A stretch of 64,000 bases of DNA from Planctellipticum variicoloris (GCF_030622045.1 NZ_CP130886.1:744001-808000); one strand, 5' to 3'. Shown: positions 17,701 to 26,869, counted from the stretch's first letter. Program-made: numbers and translations. The notes: a model not told the origin generated them from the sequence alone.

Positions 17701-19083
17701 ATGGCCCGCTACCGTTGCACGCTGGGATCGCGCACGTGGGTCTTCGACGACCTGCGGCAGGTCCTCGCCAAAGCCAGCCCGCGTCGCTCGGGGGACGAGC
17801 TCGCCGGCCTCGCCGCGGCCTGCGACGAAGAACGGGTCGCCGCGCGGATGGTCCTCGCGGACATTCGTTTAGACGAACTCCTGGCCGAGCCGGTGATCCC
17901 CTACGAAGACGACGAAGTCACCCGCTGGATCTGCGATTCGCACGACGCCGAGGCCTTCGCCCCCGTCCGCAGCCTGACCGTCGGCGAATTCCGCGACTGG
18001 CTGCTGCGCTATGAAACCACGCCCGACGTACTTGGCCGCCTCGCTCCGGGCCTCACGCCTGAAATGGTCGCCGCCGTCAGCAAGCTGATGCGCAACCAGG
18101 ACCTCGTCCTCGTCGCCAGCAAGTGCCGGGTCGTCACTCGCTTCCGCAATACGCTGGGGCTGCCCGGCCGACTCGCCGTCCGGTTGCAGCCCAACCATCC
18201 CACGGACGACCCGCGCGGCATCGCGGCCTCGATCCTCGACGGACTCTGCTACGGCTGCGGCGACGCCGTGATCGGCATTAATCCCGCGACCGACAACGTC
18301 GGCAACACGATCCTCCTCTGGAAACTCGTCGACGAGTGGATCACCGGCCACAACATCCCCACACAGTCCTGCATTCTCTCGCACGTCACCACCACCATGC
18401 AGGCCATCCAGCACGGCGCGCCCGTCGACCTCGTCTTTCAGTCGATCGCCGGGACCGAGGCCGCTAACCGCAGCTTCGGCATCGATCTGGCTCTGCTCGA
18501 TGAAGCACGCGCGATGGCGCTCGAACTGAAGCGAGGCACGGTCGGCGAAAACGTGATGTACTTCGAAACCGGCCAGGGCTCGTGCTTGTCGGCCGGCGCC
18601 CATCACGGCGTCGACCAGCAGACCCTCGAAGCCCGCGCCTACGCCGTCGCCCGCCGCTACCAGCCGCTGCTGGTCAACACCGTCGTCGGATTCATCGGTC
18701 CCGAGTACCTCTACGACGGCAAGCAGATCATCCGGGCCGGGCTCGAAGATCACTTCTGCGGCAAGCTGCTCGGCGTCCCAATGGGCTGCGACATCTGCTA
18801 CACGAACCACGCCGAGGCCGACCAGGACGACATGGACACGCTCCTGTCACTGCTGGGCCTGGCCGGCTGCAATTACATCATGGGCGTCCCCGGCGCGGAC
18901 GACATCATGCTCAATTACCAGTCGACTTCGTTCCACGACAGTCATTATCTGCGGCAGGTCCTGGGACTCCGCCCGGCTCCTGAGTTCGAGGCCTGGCTGC
19001 GACAGGCGGGTATTCTCGACGTGGATGGGCGGCTGTGTCCTCTCGAACCCCGGCATCGCCTCCTGCAGTCGGCAGGAGCCTGA
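17701..19083 (+). CDS. eutB: Ethanolamine ammonia-lyase, large subunit
   Basis: 460 residues, the normal EutB length. It catalyses adenosylcobalamin-dependent conversion of ethanolamine to acetaldehyde and ammonia, with EutC. Characteristic stretches: LMRNQDLVLVASKCRVVTRFRNT, CYGCGDAVIGINPATDN, FQSIAGTEAANRSFGI, MYFETGQGSCLSAGAHHGVD, GVPMGCDICYTNHAEADQDD and MGVPGADDIMLNYQSTSFHD. It starts at the ATG two bases after the permease stop and is followed two bases later by eutC, a compact transcription unit. No shell, aldehyde dehydrogenase or reactivase (EutA) genes are visible. Confidence 0.97.
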   Translation: MARYRCTLGSRTWVFDDLRQVLAKASPRRSGDELAGLAAACDEERVAARMVLADIRLDELLAEPVIPYEDDEVTRWICDSHDAEAFAPVRSLTVGEFRDWLLRYETTPDVLGRLAPGLTPEMVAAVSKLMRNQDLVLVASKCRVVTRFRNTLGLPGRLAVRLQPNHPTDDPRGIAASILDGLCYGCGDAVIGINPATDNVGNTILLWKLVDEWITGHNIPTQSCILSHVTTTMQAIQHGAPVDLVFQSIAGTEAANRSFGIDLALLDEARAMALELKRGTVGENVMYFETGQGSCLSAGAHHGVDQQTLEARAYAVARRYQPLLVNTVVGFIGPEYLYDGKQIIRAGLEDHFCGKLLGVPMGCDICYTNHAEADQDDMDTLLSLLGLAGCNYIMGVPGADDIMLNYQSTSFHDSHYLRQVLGLRPAPEFEAWLRQAGILDVDGRLCPLEPRHRLLQSAGA

Positions 19084-19085
19084 TC

Positions 19086-19880
19086 ATGCCCGAGACGCCC
19101 TTTGACGCCTGGCAGTCTCTGCGGCGGCTCACCGCCGCCCGGATCGCCCTCGGCCGGACGGGCGGGAGTCTCCCGACGCGCGAACTCCTGGCGTTCGGGC
19201 AGGCACATGCCCAGGCTCGCGACGCCGTCCATGCTCCGTTTGACGACCACCGGCTCGCCGGTGCTCTGCGGCCTCTGGGCTTCGAGGTGCTTCGCCTGGC
19301 GACCGACGCCGTCGATCGGGCCGAATTTCTCCGTCGTCCGGACCTGGGCCGTCGGCTCGATGCGGCCAGCCGGGAGGCTCTACGGCAGGTCGTGCGACCC
19401 GCTGACGGTTTCGATCTGGCGGTGACACTCTCCGATGGCCTGTCCGCCCCTGCTGTCATCGCTCAAGCCCCGGCACTGCTGCAGGAACTCCTGCCGCGTC
19501 TCGCTTCGGAGGGCTGGCGGATTGCCCCGCTGGTCATTGTCCGTCACGGCCGGGTGGCGGTGTCCGATGAAGTTGGAGAAATTCTCGGCGCGCGGATCTC
19601 GCTGGTGCTCCTCGGCGAACGCCCGGGATTGGGAACCGCCGACAGTCTCGGAGCCTACTTCGCCCACAATCCGCGACCGGGCCGAACCGACGCCGAGCGC
19701 AACTGCGTCTCAAACATCCGTCCCGCCGGCCTGCCGATTCCTCAGGCGGCAGACACGCTGCACTATCTCCTGTCCGCCTCGCGGACCAGGCGTCTGAGCG
19801 GCGTGCAACTCAAGGACGATCGCGGGCTGGCGCTGTTGAACAACGAAACCGCCGCCAGGATTGGCGGCGGTTCGAGCTGA
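19086..19880 (+). CDS. eutC: Ethanolamine ammonia-lyase, small subunit
   Basis: 264 residues starting at MPETPFDAW two bases after eutB. Typical EutC features: LRRLTAARIALGRTGGSLPTRELLAFGQAHAQARDAVH near the N-terminus, VTLSDGLSAPAVIAQAP, VRHGRVAVSDEVGE, LLGERPGLGTADSLGAYF and NCVSNIRPAGLP. It contributes to the cobalamin-binding site of the EutBC oligomer. It lacks the extended N-terminus found in enteric EutC. The last 10 codons form a GC-rich hairpin at the DNA level. Confidence 0.96.
   Translation: MPETPFDAWQSLRRLTAARIALGRTGGSLPTRELLAFGQAHAQARDAVHAPFDDHRLAGALRPLGFEVLRLATDAVDRAEFLRRPDLGRRLDAASREALRQVVRPADGFDLAVTLSDGLSAPAVIAQAPALLQELLPRLASEGWRIAPLVIVRHGRVAVSDEVGEILGARISLVLLGERPGLGTADSLGAYFAHNPRPGRTDAERNCVSNIRPAGLPIPQAADTLHYLLSASRTRRLSGVQLKDDRGLALLNNETAARIGGGSS
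19847..19872 (+). terminator. Hairpin inside the 3' end of eutC
   Basis: AACCGCCGCC, loop AGGATT, GGCGGCGGTT: a perfect 10-base GC-rich stem ending eight bases before the eutC stop. No T-run follows directly, so a terminator role is possible but weak. The convergent lipoprotein gene ends 41 bases beyond eutC. Confidence 0.3.
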
Positions 19881-19920
19881 TTGCGTCATCGTTTCCGGCT
19901 GCTTGGGCAGGCCCGCGTCG

Positions 19921-20358
19921 TTATGACGTCAGGTCGAAGTGAAGCGAGTTTTCCCCCGGTTCGAGCTCCTCCACCAGCGTCGACTGGCTGTTGTACTTGG
20001 CGGGAATCGCCTCCTTCACTTCGTCCACCAGGGTTCCCGGCGGGGCGGGTGATCCTAGTTCGACCTGTTTCCCGGTCGGCCGGGACCACCGGATTTCGAC
20101 GCGGTACTTACCAGCCGATGGTCCGCTGGTGGCGGGGATGCTGTATTCCCCGGACGAGATTTCTGCTCCGGCGCTCGGCTGTTTCGAGTCTGCGGCCGGA
20201 ACGAAAGAAATGGCTCCCTGCTCGATGGGGCGGCCGTCCAGGGTGACGATGCCGCTGACGGCAACGCGCGGCGGACCCGAGTTGCCGCAGCCCGCATTTA
20301 CGGCAGCGGTCCCGCCGATGACGATCAGCAGGGTCAGTTGTCGAATTGTAAACGGCAT
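19921..20358 (-). CDS. Lipoprotein with a carboxypeptidase-regulatory-like fold
   Basis: 145 residues from the ATG giving MPFTIRQLTLLIV. The N-terminal hydrophobic segment ends in a lipobox-like NAGC, so it is probably a lipoprotein. The mature part (VSGIVTLDGRPIEQGAISFVP, then GKYRVEIRWSRPTG) is the beta-sandwich seen in many planctomycete small lipoproteins related to carboxypeptidase regulatory domains. It starts four bases after the stop of the DUF1559 gene, a pairing repeatedly seen in planctomycetes. Function unknown. Confidence 0.75.
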   Translation of the reverse strand: MPFTIRQLTLLIVIGGTAAVNAGCGNSGPPRVAVSGIVTLDGRPIEQGAISFVPAADSKQPSAGAEISSGEYSIPATSGPSAGKYRVEIRWSRPTGKQVELGSPAPPGTLVDEVKEAIPAKYNSQSTLVEELEPGENSLHFDLTS

Positions 20359-20362
20359 GACT

Positions 20363-21310
<948 letters not shown>

Positions 21311-21757
21311 GATGTGGCTCGTTTCACCCAGGGGAAAAAAGTAAGAACTGCCGGCAGAATCTGCCCCGGAACTGTCCGGGGAGGATGTGAAGACGAAATT
21401 GGTCGATGTCGAAGGAAAGAGGGGATGCCAGACCGGCGACTTCATCGGATTGTCAGATGATCTGTCAGGTGTTGATCGCATAGTGCACGGCGCGGGACAA
21501 ACTGTCAAGGCTTTTTCGACAAACCTTGACAATCGCAGTTTCAAATCGTCCCGTGTGCTTGCTCTCCGGATCTCACGCGAAGAATCGCAAGGAATGCGAT
21601 CCGCCCCGATCGTCAGAATCGGTTGGCCCCCTCGCAGGCCGCCAGCCCGCTCAGGGGTGAATGGTGCAAACGCGCGGGATCGACAATCGATGCTTGCCGG
21701 TACCCCATCAGCATTGCGAACGCGGTGGTTCTGCGCCGAAGCCCGGGGCCGGCCCAA
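21311..21757. other. 447-base intergenic region upstream of the DUF1559 gene
   Basis: Holds the promoter described separately and a leader of about 165 bases. Short direct elements TGTCAGATGA and TCTGTCAGG lie just downstream of the promoter, near 21451-21470. I see no gene in it. Confidence 0.6.
21480..21508 (-). promoter_or_regulatory. Sigma-70-like promoter of the DUF1559/lipoprotein pair
   Basis: On the minus strand a perfect TTGACA (-35, at 21503-21508) is followed after 17 bases by CACTAT (-10, at 21480-21485). The -35 lies in an 8-base inverted repeat (TGTCAAGG at 21503-21510 with CCTTGACA at 21524-21531), a possible operator. Confidence 0.6.
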
Positions 21758-22036
21758 TCAGGTCCTGCTCCACGCTTCGGTGGAAACGCCGAAGTACCGT
21801 TTCGCTGCGTCGCGCGCGTCGGCAACCGTGCTGTGCCACGAATCACCGCGAACGGTCCCGTCGCGTGATTCAAAGATGAGCAGAAAACCGTCGCCATCGG
21901 CCTCGATCGTCAGGTCCAGCTCGACGCTGCGAACGGGAGTCGGCAACGGCACTGCAGCGTTCAGTGGGAGCCAACCGGTATGTGGCTCGCCCCCCACCGT
22001 CGACTGGAAACCCTCGATCCACTCGACCGCCGCCAT
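21758..22036 (-). CDS. Small protein of unknown function
   Basis: 92 residues from the ATG giving MAAVEWIEGFQ. No signal peptide or membrane segment. The sequence alternates charged and hydrophobic residues (VRSVELDLTIEADGDGFLLIFESRDG, then GDSWHSTVADARDAAKRYFGV), suggesting a compact alpha/beta fold rather than chance coding. Base composition at third positions resembles the neighbours. It lies 37 bases downstream of the trpG/pabA gene on the same strand. I do not recognise a family. Confidence 0.6.
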   Translation of the reverse strand: MAAVEWIEGFQSTVGGEPHTGWLPLNAAVPLPTPVRSVELDLTIEADGDGFLLIFESRDGTVRGDSWHSTVADARDAAKRYFGVSTEAWSRT

Positions 22037-22073
22037 TTTTCCCTCACGCGACAGGGGCTCGACACCCCGCCAG

Positions 22074-22673
22074 CTACGGCAACACCCCCGCAATCCCCAG
22101 AAAATTCCGCAGCAACTGAATCCCATTCTCAGCCGTCAGAAAACTCTCGGGGTGAAACTGCACGCCGTGGACCGGAAAATCCCGGTGCTGCAGCCCCATC
22201 ACTTCCCTCGGATGCCCCGGATAGTCCACCCAGGCGGTGACCTGCAGATCGGGCGGCACCGTCTCTTCCGGCACCACCAGGCTGTGGTATCGCGTCGCGA
22301 TGAACGGATTCGGGAGCCCCGCAAACACCCCCTGATTCGTGTGGTGGATCTCGGAGACCTTGCCGTGCATCAGCCGCTCGGCCCGCACGACTTTCGCCCC
22401 GTACACCTCCGCCAGCGACTGGTGCCCCAGGCAGACCCCCAATGTCGGGATCGTGGGCCCCAGCCTGCGGATCAGTTCCATCGAAATTCCCGCCTCGTGC
22501 GGCGTACACGGCCCCGGCGAAACGACGATCGCCTGCGGCTGGAGCGCGGCGATCTCGTCGACCGTGATCTGGTTGTTCCGCTCGACCCGCACCTCCAGCC
22601 GGGAATCGATCTCCCCGAACCGCTGCACGAGGTTGTAGGTGAACGAGTCGTAGTTATCGAGCATGAAGATCAT
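22074..22673 (-). CDS. trpG: Glutamine amidotransferase, anthranilate/aminodeoxychorismate synthase component II
   Basis: 199 residues of a class I glutaminase. It begins MIFMLDNYDSFTYNLVQ, as TrpG/PabA do. The catalytic Cys is in LGVCLGHQSLAEVYG, and the His-Glu pair in VHGVQFHPESFLT. VVSPGPCTPHEAG is the oxyanion region. It supplies ammonia to TrpE or PabB for anthranilate or aminodeoxychorismate. No trpE/pabB is near, so which pathway, or both, cannot be decided here. Confidence 0.92.
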   Translation of the reverse strand: MIFMLDNYDSFTYNLVQRFGEIDSRLEVRVERNNQITVDEIAALQPQAIVVSPGPCTPHEAGISMELIRRLGPTIPTLGVCLGHQSLAEVYGAKVVRAERLMHGKVSEIHHTNQGVFAGLPNPFIATRYHSLVVPEETVPPDLQVTAWVDYPGHPREVMGLQHRDFPVHGVQFHPESFLTAENGIQLLRNFLGIAGVLP

Positions 22674-22679
22674 GGGAGA

Positions 22680-22756
22680 GTCGAGTGTCCAGAGTCGAGG
22701 GAGGAAAGGGGGAAGTCGAGAGACGAGAGTCTAGTGTCGAGAGCCAGAGAAGAGGC
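22680..22756. repeat. Seven-base-period repeat tract filling the trpG-gmd gap
   Basis: Eleven consecutive units, among them GTCGAGT, GTCCAGA, GTCGAGG, GTCGAGA, GACGAGA and GTCTAGT. It occupies nearly the whole 92-base gap. GACGAGA is the reverse complement of TCTCGTC in the tract at 16087-16166. Confidence 0.8.
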
Positions 22757-22765
22757 CATCGCCCT

Positions 22766-23764
22766 CTATTCTCTGCGAAGCCCGAAACCCGAAGCCCGAA
22801 GCCCGTCCTCCATGTCCGCATCCACCATCATTCGCACCAGCCCGGCGAAGTCGACGTCCGGCTGCCAGCCCAGTTCCCGTCGGGCCTTCGTCGAGTCCCC
22901 CGTCAGTTCGAAGACCTCGGCCGGGCGATAGAAGTTCGGATCGACGATGACGTGGTTTTCCCAGTTCAGACCCACATGGGAGAACGCAAGTTCGCAGAAT
23001 TCCTGCACGGTGTGCGACTGACCGGTGGCGACCACATAATCCTGCGGCGTCGGCTGCTGCAACATCATGTGCATCGCCCGGACGAAATCCCCCGCGAATC
23101 CCCAGTCTCGCCGGGCCTCCAGATTCCCCAGGGGCAGATCGCGGATCTGCCCCTGCTTGATCCGCGCCACGTGCGACGTGATTTTGCGCGTCACGAACTC
23201 GTAGCCCCGCCGGGGGGACTCGTGATTGAACAGAATCCCCGAGCAGACGAACATCCCGTACGCCTCGCGGTAATTCCGCGACAGCTCGTAGCCGGTCAGC
23301 TTGCTGATGCCGTACGGCGAACGGGGGCAGAACCGGGTCTGTTCGTTCTGGGGCGTCTCCGGCGCGTTGCCGAACATCTCGCTCGAACCGGCGAAGTAGA
23401 CTTTGCAGTGCGGCGCCGCCTGCCGGACCGACTCCAGGACGAAGTGCGTCCCGTCGATATTTGAGCGGAACGTCGAGAACGAGTCTTCGAACGAATAGGA
23501 CACAAAGCTTTGAGCCGCCAGGTGATACACCTCGTCCGGCTGGATAATCTGCACCGCCCGGTACAGGCTGGCAAAGCTCTCCAGACTCCCCGAGTGCAAA
23601 GTGATCCGGTCCCGGATTCCCTCCAGCCGGCTCAATCGATGCCGGGCGTCTTCGAGCGCCACCCGGCGGACGAGTCCATGCACTTCGTACCCGAGCGACA
23701 GCAGCAGTTCGGCGAGGTACGATCCATCCTGTCCGGTGATTCCGGTAATCAACGCGCGCGGCAT
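22766..23764 (-). CDS. gmd: GDP-mannose 4,6-dehydratase
   Basis: 332 residues; makes GDP-4-keto-6-deoxymannose from GDP-mannose for deoxysugar (for example fucose or rhamnose type) surface polysaccharides. Rossmann motif GITGQDGSYLAELL; HLAAQSFVSYSFE; catalytic SSEMFG and YGISKLTGYELSRNYREAYG (Tyr-x3-Lys); NHESPRRGYEFVTRKI; LGNLEARRDWGFAGDFVRAMH, all typical of Gmd. The final residues (DGLRASGFGLRRE) are encoded inside a 7-base repeat tract, so the true family C-terminus probably ends before them. Confidence 0.95.
   Translation of the reverse strand: MPRALITGITGQDGSYLAELLLSLGYEVHGLVRRVALEDARHRLSRLEGIRDRITLHSGSLESFASLYRAVQIIQPDEVYHLAAQSFVSYSFEDSFSTFRSNIDGTHFVLESVRQAAPHCKVYFAGSSEMFGNAPETPQNEQTRFCPRSPYGISKLTGYELSRNYREAYGMFVCSGILFNHESPRRGYEFVTRKITSHVARIKQGQIRDLPLGNLEARRDWGFAGDFVRAMHMMLQQPTPQDYVVATGQSHTVQEFCELAFSHVGLNWENHVIVDPNFYRPAEVFELTGDSTKARRELGWQPDVDFAGLVRMMVDADMEDGLRASGFGLRRE
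22776..22810. repeat. Seven-base-period repeat tract inside the 3' end of gmd
   Basis: Units CGAAGCC (three times), CGAAACC and CGTCCTC on the plus strand. It forms the last coding bases of gmd. Confidence 0.8.
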
Positions 23765-23909
23765 GAGGGGGCACTGCCTTTCACAGCAAGTCCGTCAATC
23801 GGTCCGTCGAACGGTACGAAGTTTACCAGAATCCTCTTCGACGCTCACCCGCAAGAGCAGGTTGGACTTTCACCAATGACGGTACATCATCGTTTTTAAC
23901 GTGGGCCGT

Positions 23910-23951
23910 CGGTTTCCGGCATTCCGCCTTCGGCATTCGACATTCCACCGA
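23910..23951. repeat. Seven-base-period repeat tract
   Basis: Units CGGTTTC, CGGCATT (twice), CCGCCTT, CGACATT and CCACCGA, ending eight bases before the start codon of the DUF1802-like gene. Confidence 0.75.
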
Positions 23952-23959
23952 GCCAAATC

Positions 23960-24541
23960 ATGCTTACTGACAACCGCTGGGCCTTCAAGGAATGGGCCGC
24001 GATCTGCGCCGCCCTCGACGCCGGGGCGCAGAGCCTGATCCTCCGCAAAGGAGGCATCCACGAAGGACGGGCCGGCTTCCGCGTCGACCACGGCGAATTC
24101 TGGCTCTTCCCGACGCAGTTCCATCAGGAACCCGTCCAGCTTTCGCCGAACGGCGCCCCCTGGCTCGAGATCGCCCGGCGGCAGACCCCTCCCGCGGGTC
24201 AGCTCCGGCTGGCAAACTACGCCTGCGTCGAGCAGGTGCTGGAATTGACCGCTGTTGATCAACTACCGCGACTCGCCGGCTTGCATCACTGGTCCGACGA
24301 GACCGTCGACCAGCGATTCCACTACAAACATCCCGGCCTGTTCGCGCTGGTCGTCCGTGTCTACCGCCTGCCCGAACCGCTGTTAATTCCCGACTCCCCC
24401 CACTTCGGCGGCTGCCGGAGCTGGGTCGATCTGCCGCAGGAACTGCCGACGACCGGGCTGACACCGGTCCTCAGCGATTCCGACCACGGCGCCGCGGTCC
24501 AGCACATCAACATGGCCCTCGCCGATGTCCGGTTGGCCTGA
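23960..24541 (+). CDS. DUF1802-like protein
   Basis: 193 residues without signal peptide or membrane segment. It begins WAFKEWAAICAALDAGAQSLILRKGGIHEG, followed by HGEFWLFPTQFHQEP, a pattern I associate with the DUF1802 family found in cyanobacteria and other bacteria; later LRLANYACVEQVLELT and FALVVRVYRLPEP. The function of that family is not known to me. It is transcribed divergently from gmd and converges with the Tat-exported protein gene; a 7-base repeat tract immediately precedes it. Confidence 0.7.
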   Translation: MLTDNRWAFKEWAAICAALDAGAQSLILRKGGIHEGRAGFRVDHGEFWLFPTQFHQEPVQLSPNGAPWLEIARRQTPPAGQLRLANYACVEQVLELTAVDQLPRLAGLHHWSDETVDQRFHYKHPGLFALVVRVYRLPEPLLIPDSPHFGGCRSWVDLPQELPTTGLTPVLSDSDHGAAVQHINMALADVRLA

Positions 24542-24574
24542 TTGAGGTTTCACAGTCGTCCGGGGAAGGCTGCG

Positions 24575-26128
24575 TTACGTCTCGGCAGTCAGACCCAGCA
24601 GTCTCCGCGATTCGTCCATGCCCGGCGCCGTGTGTCCCGACTCGCTCGCGACGACGCGGGCCAGCGCCGTCAAATGCTGCCAGCGGAACGCCGGTCGCGT
24701 TCTGGCGAATTCGGTAGAGGCCGTTCGATAGTATTTCTCGGCATGCAGCGCTCCATCGGCGCGAACGCTGTGCTGCAGCAATTTATCGAGCAACGGCCGG
24801 GCGGCTGCGTCGTTGGCGCCGTAACACCGGACGATCGCACAGGCCCGCGCCTGATCGTTCGTGCGAATCGCCGTGTCCAGTTCGCCCAGCAGCCTGGCCG
24901 GTTCCAGCCCCGACAGGCCGGCCAGATCCACGCCCTTGTCGTTCGGCTCTTTCGGTTGCCGGCTCCCCTGCCCTGCGGTGTGGCTGGCCGCCACAATCAG
25001 GCTGGCGACTGCGTTCCGCGGATTGCAGACCGCCGCGATACTGCGCCAGGCGCTCGCCGCATCGGAGGCGTGAACGCCGACCGAATCCCCATGCACGCAA
25101 CCGGGGGGCTTTTCAGCGGAGGCATACTTCTCTTCCCGGCCCGGGTCGAACAGCACCAGCTTCGTCGCCGCCAGCGAAATCGCTTCTCCAATGGCCGCGG
25201 CGGAAAAGCCTTCCGCCAGCGCCGCCGCTGCGGCTTCGGCCGCCTCGGAGCGTGTGCCCGAGTAGATCGTCTCGCTGAAGGACGCGATCCAGGCATCATC
25301 GGCCATGCGAGTCCCGAGCGGCCGGCCGATCAAGTGATACTGGTCGAGCAGTTTCGGGAGAATGTCGCGGATCGCAGACGTCCCCCAGCCCCGTTCCTTG
25401 CGACGCTTCTCGACGTCGACGCAGTACCGGACCGATTGTCGCAGCAGCGTATGGGCGTGCTCGGGACCGGTCAGGTCCAGCGTGTCCCAGGCCCGCCAGG
25501 CCAGCACCACCCGGTGGACGTCTTCTTCGTCCTCGACGAGCGGTTGAAGCTGGTTGTAGGCGTTCAGTGCGCCCTCCTGCATCATGGCGGCGAAGATCCG
25601 TTCGGACCCCTCCATATCCCCCGCGCGCTCGGCGGCATGCAGCTTTTCGTTGTCGTGAGGTCCCTCCGACGGGCTGACCGGGTGCAGCACTTCATGCTCG
25701 CGCCCGCCGGTTGCCTGCATGCGGCCCGCATTCCGGTACAGTACCTTCAGTACCGGGAGGGCCGCCTCGCGCTCCGGCAGCTCGCGGGCCATTTCCCCCG
25801 CCGGGCAGAGGGCCATGAACGTGTGAAAGCCGATGTAATCCTGCCCGCCAAAGCTGCGGGCGTTGGCCAGCGCTCCTGCTCCCAGCAGTTCGGTGAGCGA
25901 CGTCCCGGAATTCAACTGCTGTACCAGTTGCGGCAGCAGCTTTTCGGGAGGCGTCTCCTGCATCTGCGCGACGAGCGACTCGTTCGAGCCAAACGTCAGC
26001 CGGTCGACATCCTCATCAGCCCACGCGGTCGAGGCCCCCAGTTCCGCGGCCAAGTGAGTCCCGATCCCGGCGGCCAGCATGGCGTTGCCGACATCCGCGA
26101 GAAATGCCCGACGGTTGTTGTGCGACAT
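24575..26128 (-). CDS. Tat-exported protein of unknown function
   Basis: 517 residues. The N-terminus MSHNNRRAFLADVGNAMLAAG has a twin-arginine motif (NRRAFL) and hydrophobic segment, with likely cleavage after STAWA. The rest is largely alpha-helical and Ala-rich; stretches such as GGQDYIGFHTFMALCPAGEM, ATGGREHEVLHPV, RDILPKLLDQYHLIGRPLG and GDSVGVHASDAASAWRS contain several His/Asp/Glu residues that could bind a metal, but I recognise no catalytic motif. The ATG at 26128 has AAGGA at a proper distance; the ATG three codons upstream does not. Candidate extracellular enzyme or binding protein. Confidence 0.75.
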   Translation of the reverse strand: MSHNNRRAFLADVGNAMLAAGIGTHLAAELGASTAWADEDVDRLTFGSNESLVAQMQETPPEKLLPQLVQQLNSGTSLTELLGAGALANARSFGGQDYIGFHTFMALCPAGEMARELPEREAALPVLKVLYRNAGRMQATGGREHEVLHPVSPSEGPHDNEKLHAAERAGDMEGSERIFAAMMQEGALNAYNQLQPLVEDEEDVHRVVLAWRAWDTLDLTGPEHAHTLLRQSVRYCVDVEKRRKERGWGTSAIRDILPKLLDQYHLIGRPLGTRMADDAWIASFSETIYSGTRSEAAEAAAAALAEGFSAAAIGEAISLAATKLVLFDPGREEKYASAEKPPGCVHGDSVGVHASDAASAWRSIAAVCNPRNAVASLIVAASHTAGQGSRQPKEPNDKGVDLAGLSGLEPARLLGELDTAIRTNDQARACAIVRCYGANDAAARPLLDKLLQHSVRADGALHAEKYYRTASTEFARTRPAFRWQHLTALARVVASESGHTAPGMDESRRLLGLTAET

Positions 26129-26266
26129 GATGTGCATCCTTCAGGGGACGGAACCGAACTCGATTCGAGCTCAGGGCGCGCCCATGAAGGTACTCTGAAA
26201 AGTCGCGGCAAACCAGAACTTTTTGCCGGCCTCGGCATTCTGCGTGGGATGAGCCGACAGCGGAAC

Positions 26267-26869
26267 TCAACGCGCAGCCTCTTGCCTCAGTCCTTCAATC
26301 ACTGCGGCAAGTTCCCGCAGCCGAGAATCGTCGAACGAACCGGTCTCAAGCTTACGGAATGATCCGCGAGAGTCGAAAATGGCAATGTTCGGCTCTCCTT
26401 CCTTCAGTCCGAACGTCCCCCGCAATGAGTTGTCAAAGTCCAGCCAGACCGGCACGTGCGGAGAACCTTTCGCAAACTGCTTTTGCAGGACCGTTCGGAT
26501 GGGTTTCGGAACTGGTCCTGTGCAGGCGACCGGAATGACCCGGACGTTCGGTCCCGGATTCTCTGCCGTAAGGCCCCTCAGCGGTCGGACCGGTGCCAGG
26601 TGCCCTTCGTTCTCAGGGAGATTCGCTGCGGCGGGGTGAAACAGCACATGCAGTCCTTCCCCGAGTTTCCGGCACTCCTTCGTGGCGTGGCGGTCGCCGA
26701 AGACCAGCACCACCACCTCACCGACGTGGTCGGTGATCTGGTGCGTCTGCTGGAATTGGTCGACCAGCTTCAGATCCGCTCCCATTTGCGGGGGCGACTC
26801 GGACTGAGCCAGGGCCACTGTCGGAACGAGCAGAAGCAATGTGGCAGCAAAGTCCAGCAATGAAGTCAT
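26267..26869 (-). CDS. Secreted thioredoxin-fold-like protein
   Basis: 200 residues from the ATG giving MTSLLDFAATLLLLVPTVALAQ, a signal peptide with probable cleavage after ALA. The mature part starts with a peroxiredoxin/TlpA-like pattern (LKLVDQFQQTHQITDHVGEVVVLVFGDRHATKECRKL) and ends with VPVWLDFDNSLRGTFGLKEGEPNIAIFDSRGSFRKL, the strand-turn-strand of thioredoxin folds. The CxxC active site is absent; only one Cys lies near the expected position (TKEC). Redox activity is therefore doubtful. Confidence 0.65.
   Translation of the reverse strand: MTSLLDFAATLLLLVPTVALAQSESPPQMGADLKLVDQFQQTHQITDHVGEVVVLVFGDRHATKECRKLGEGLHVLFHPAAANLPENEGHLAPVRPLRGLTAENPGPNVRVIPVACTGPVPKPIRTVLQKQFAKGSPHVPVWLDFDNSLRGTFGLKEGEPNIAIFDSRGSFRKLETGSFDDSRLRELAAVIEGLRQEAAR

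Noticed and set aside
24542-26362. A 606-codon plus-strand open frame opposite the Tat-exported protein gene
   Set aside because: Composition is Arg/Gly/Gln-rich and lacks structure; the minus strand has a Tat signal and ribosome binding site.
26267-26869. Assignment of the thioredoxin-fold protein as an active TlpA/peroxiredoxin
   Set aside because: The CxxC motif is missing and only one cysteine lies near the expected site, so only the fold is proposed.
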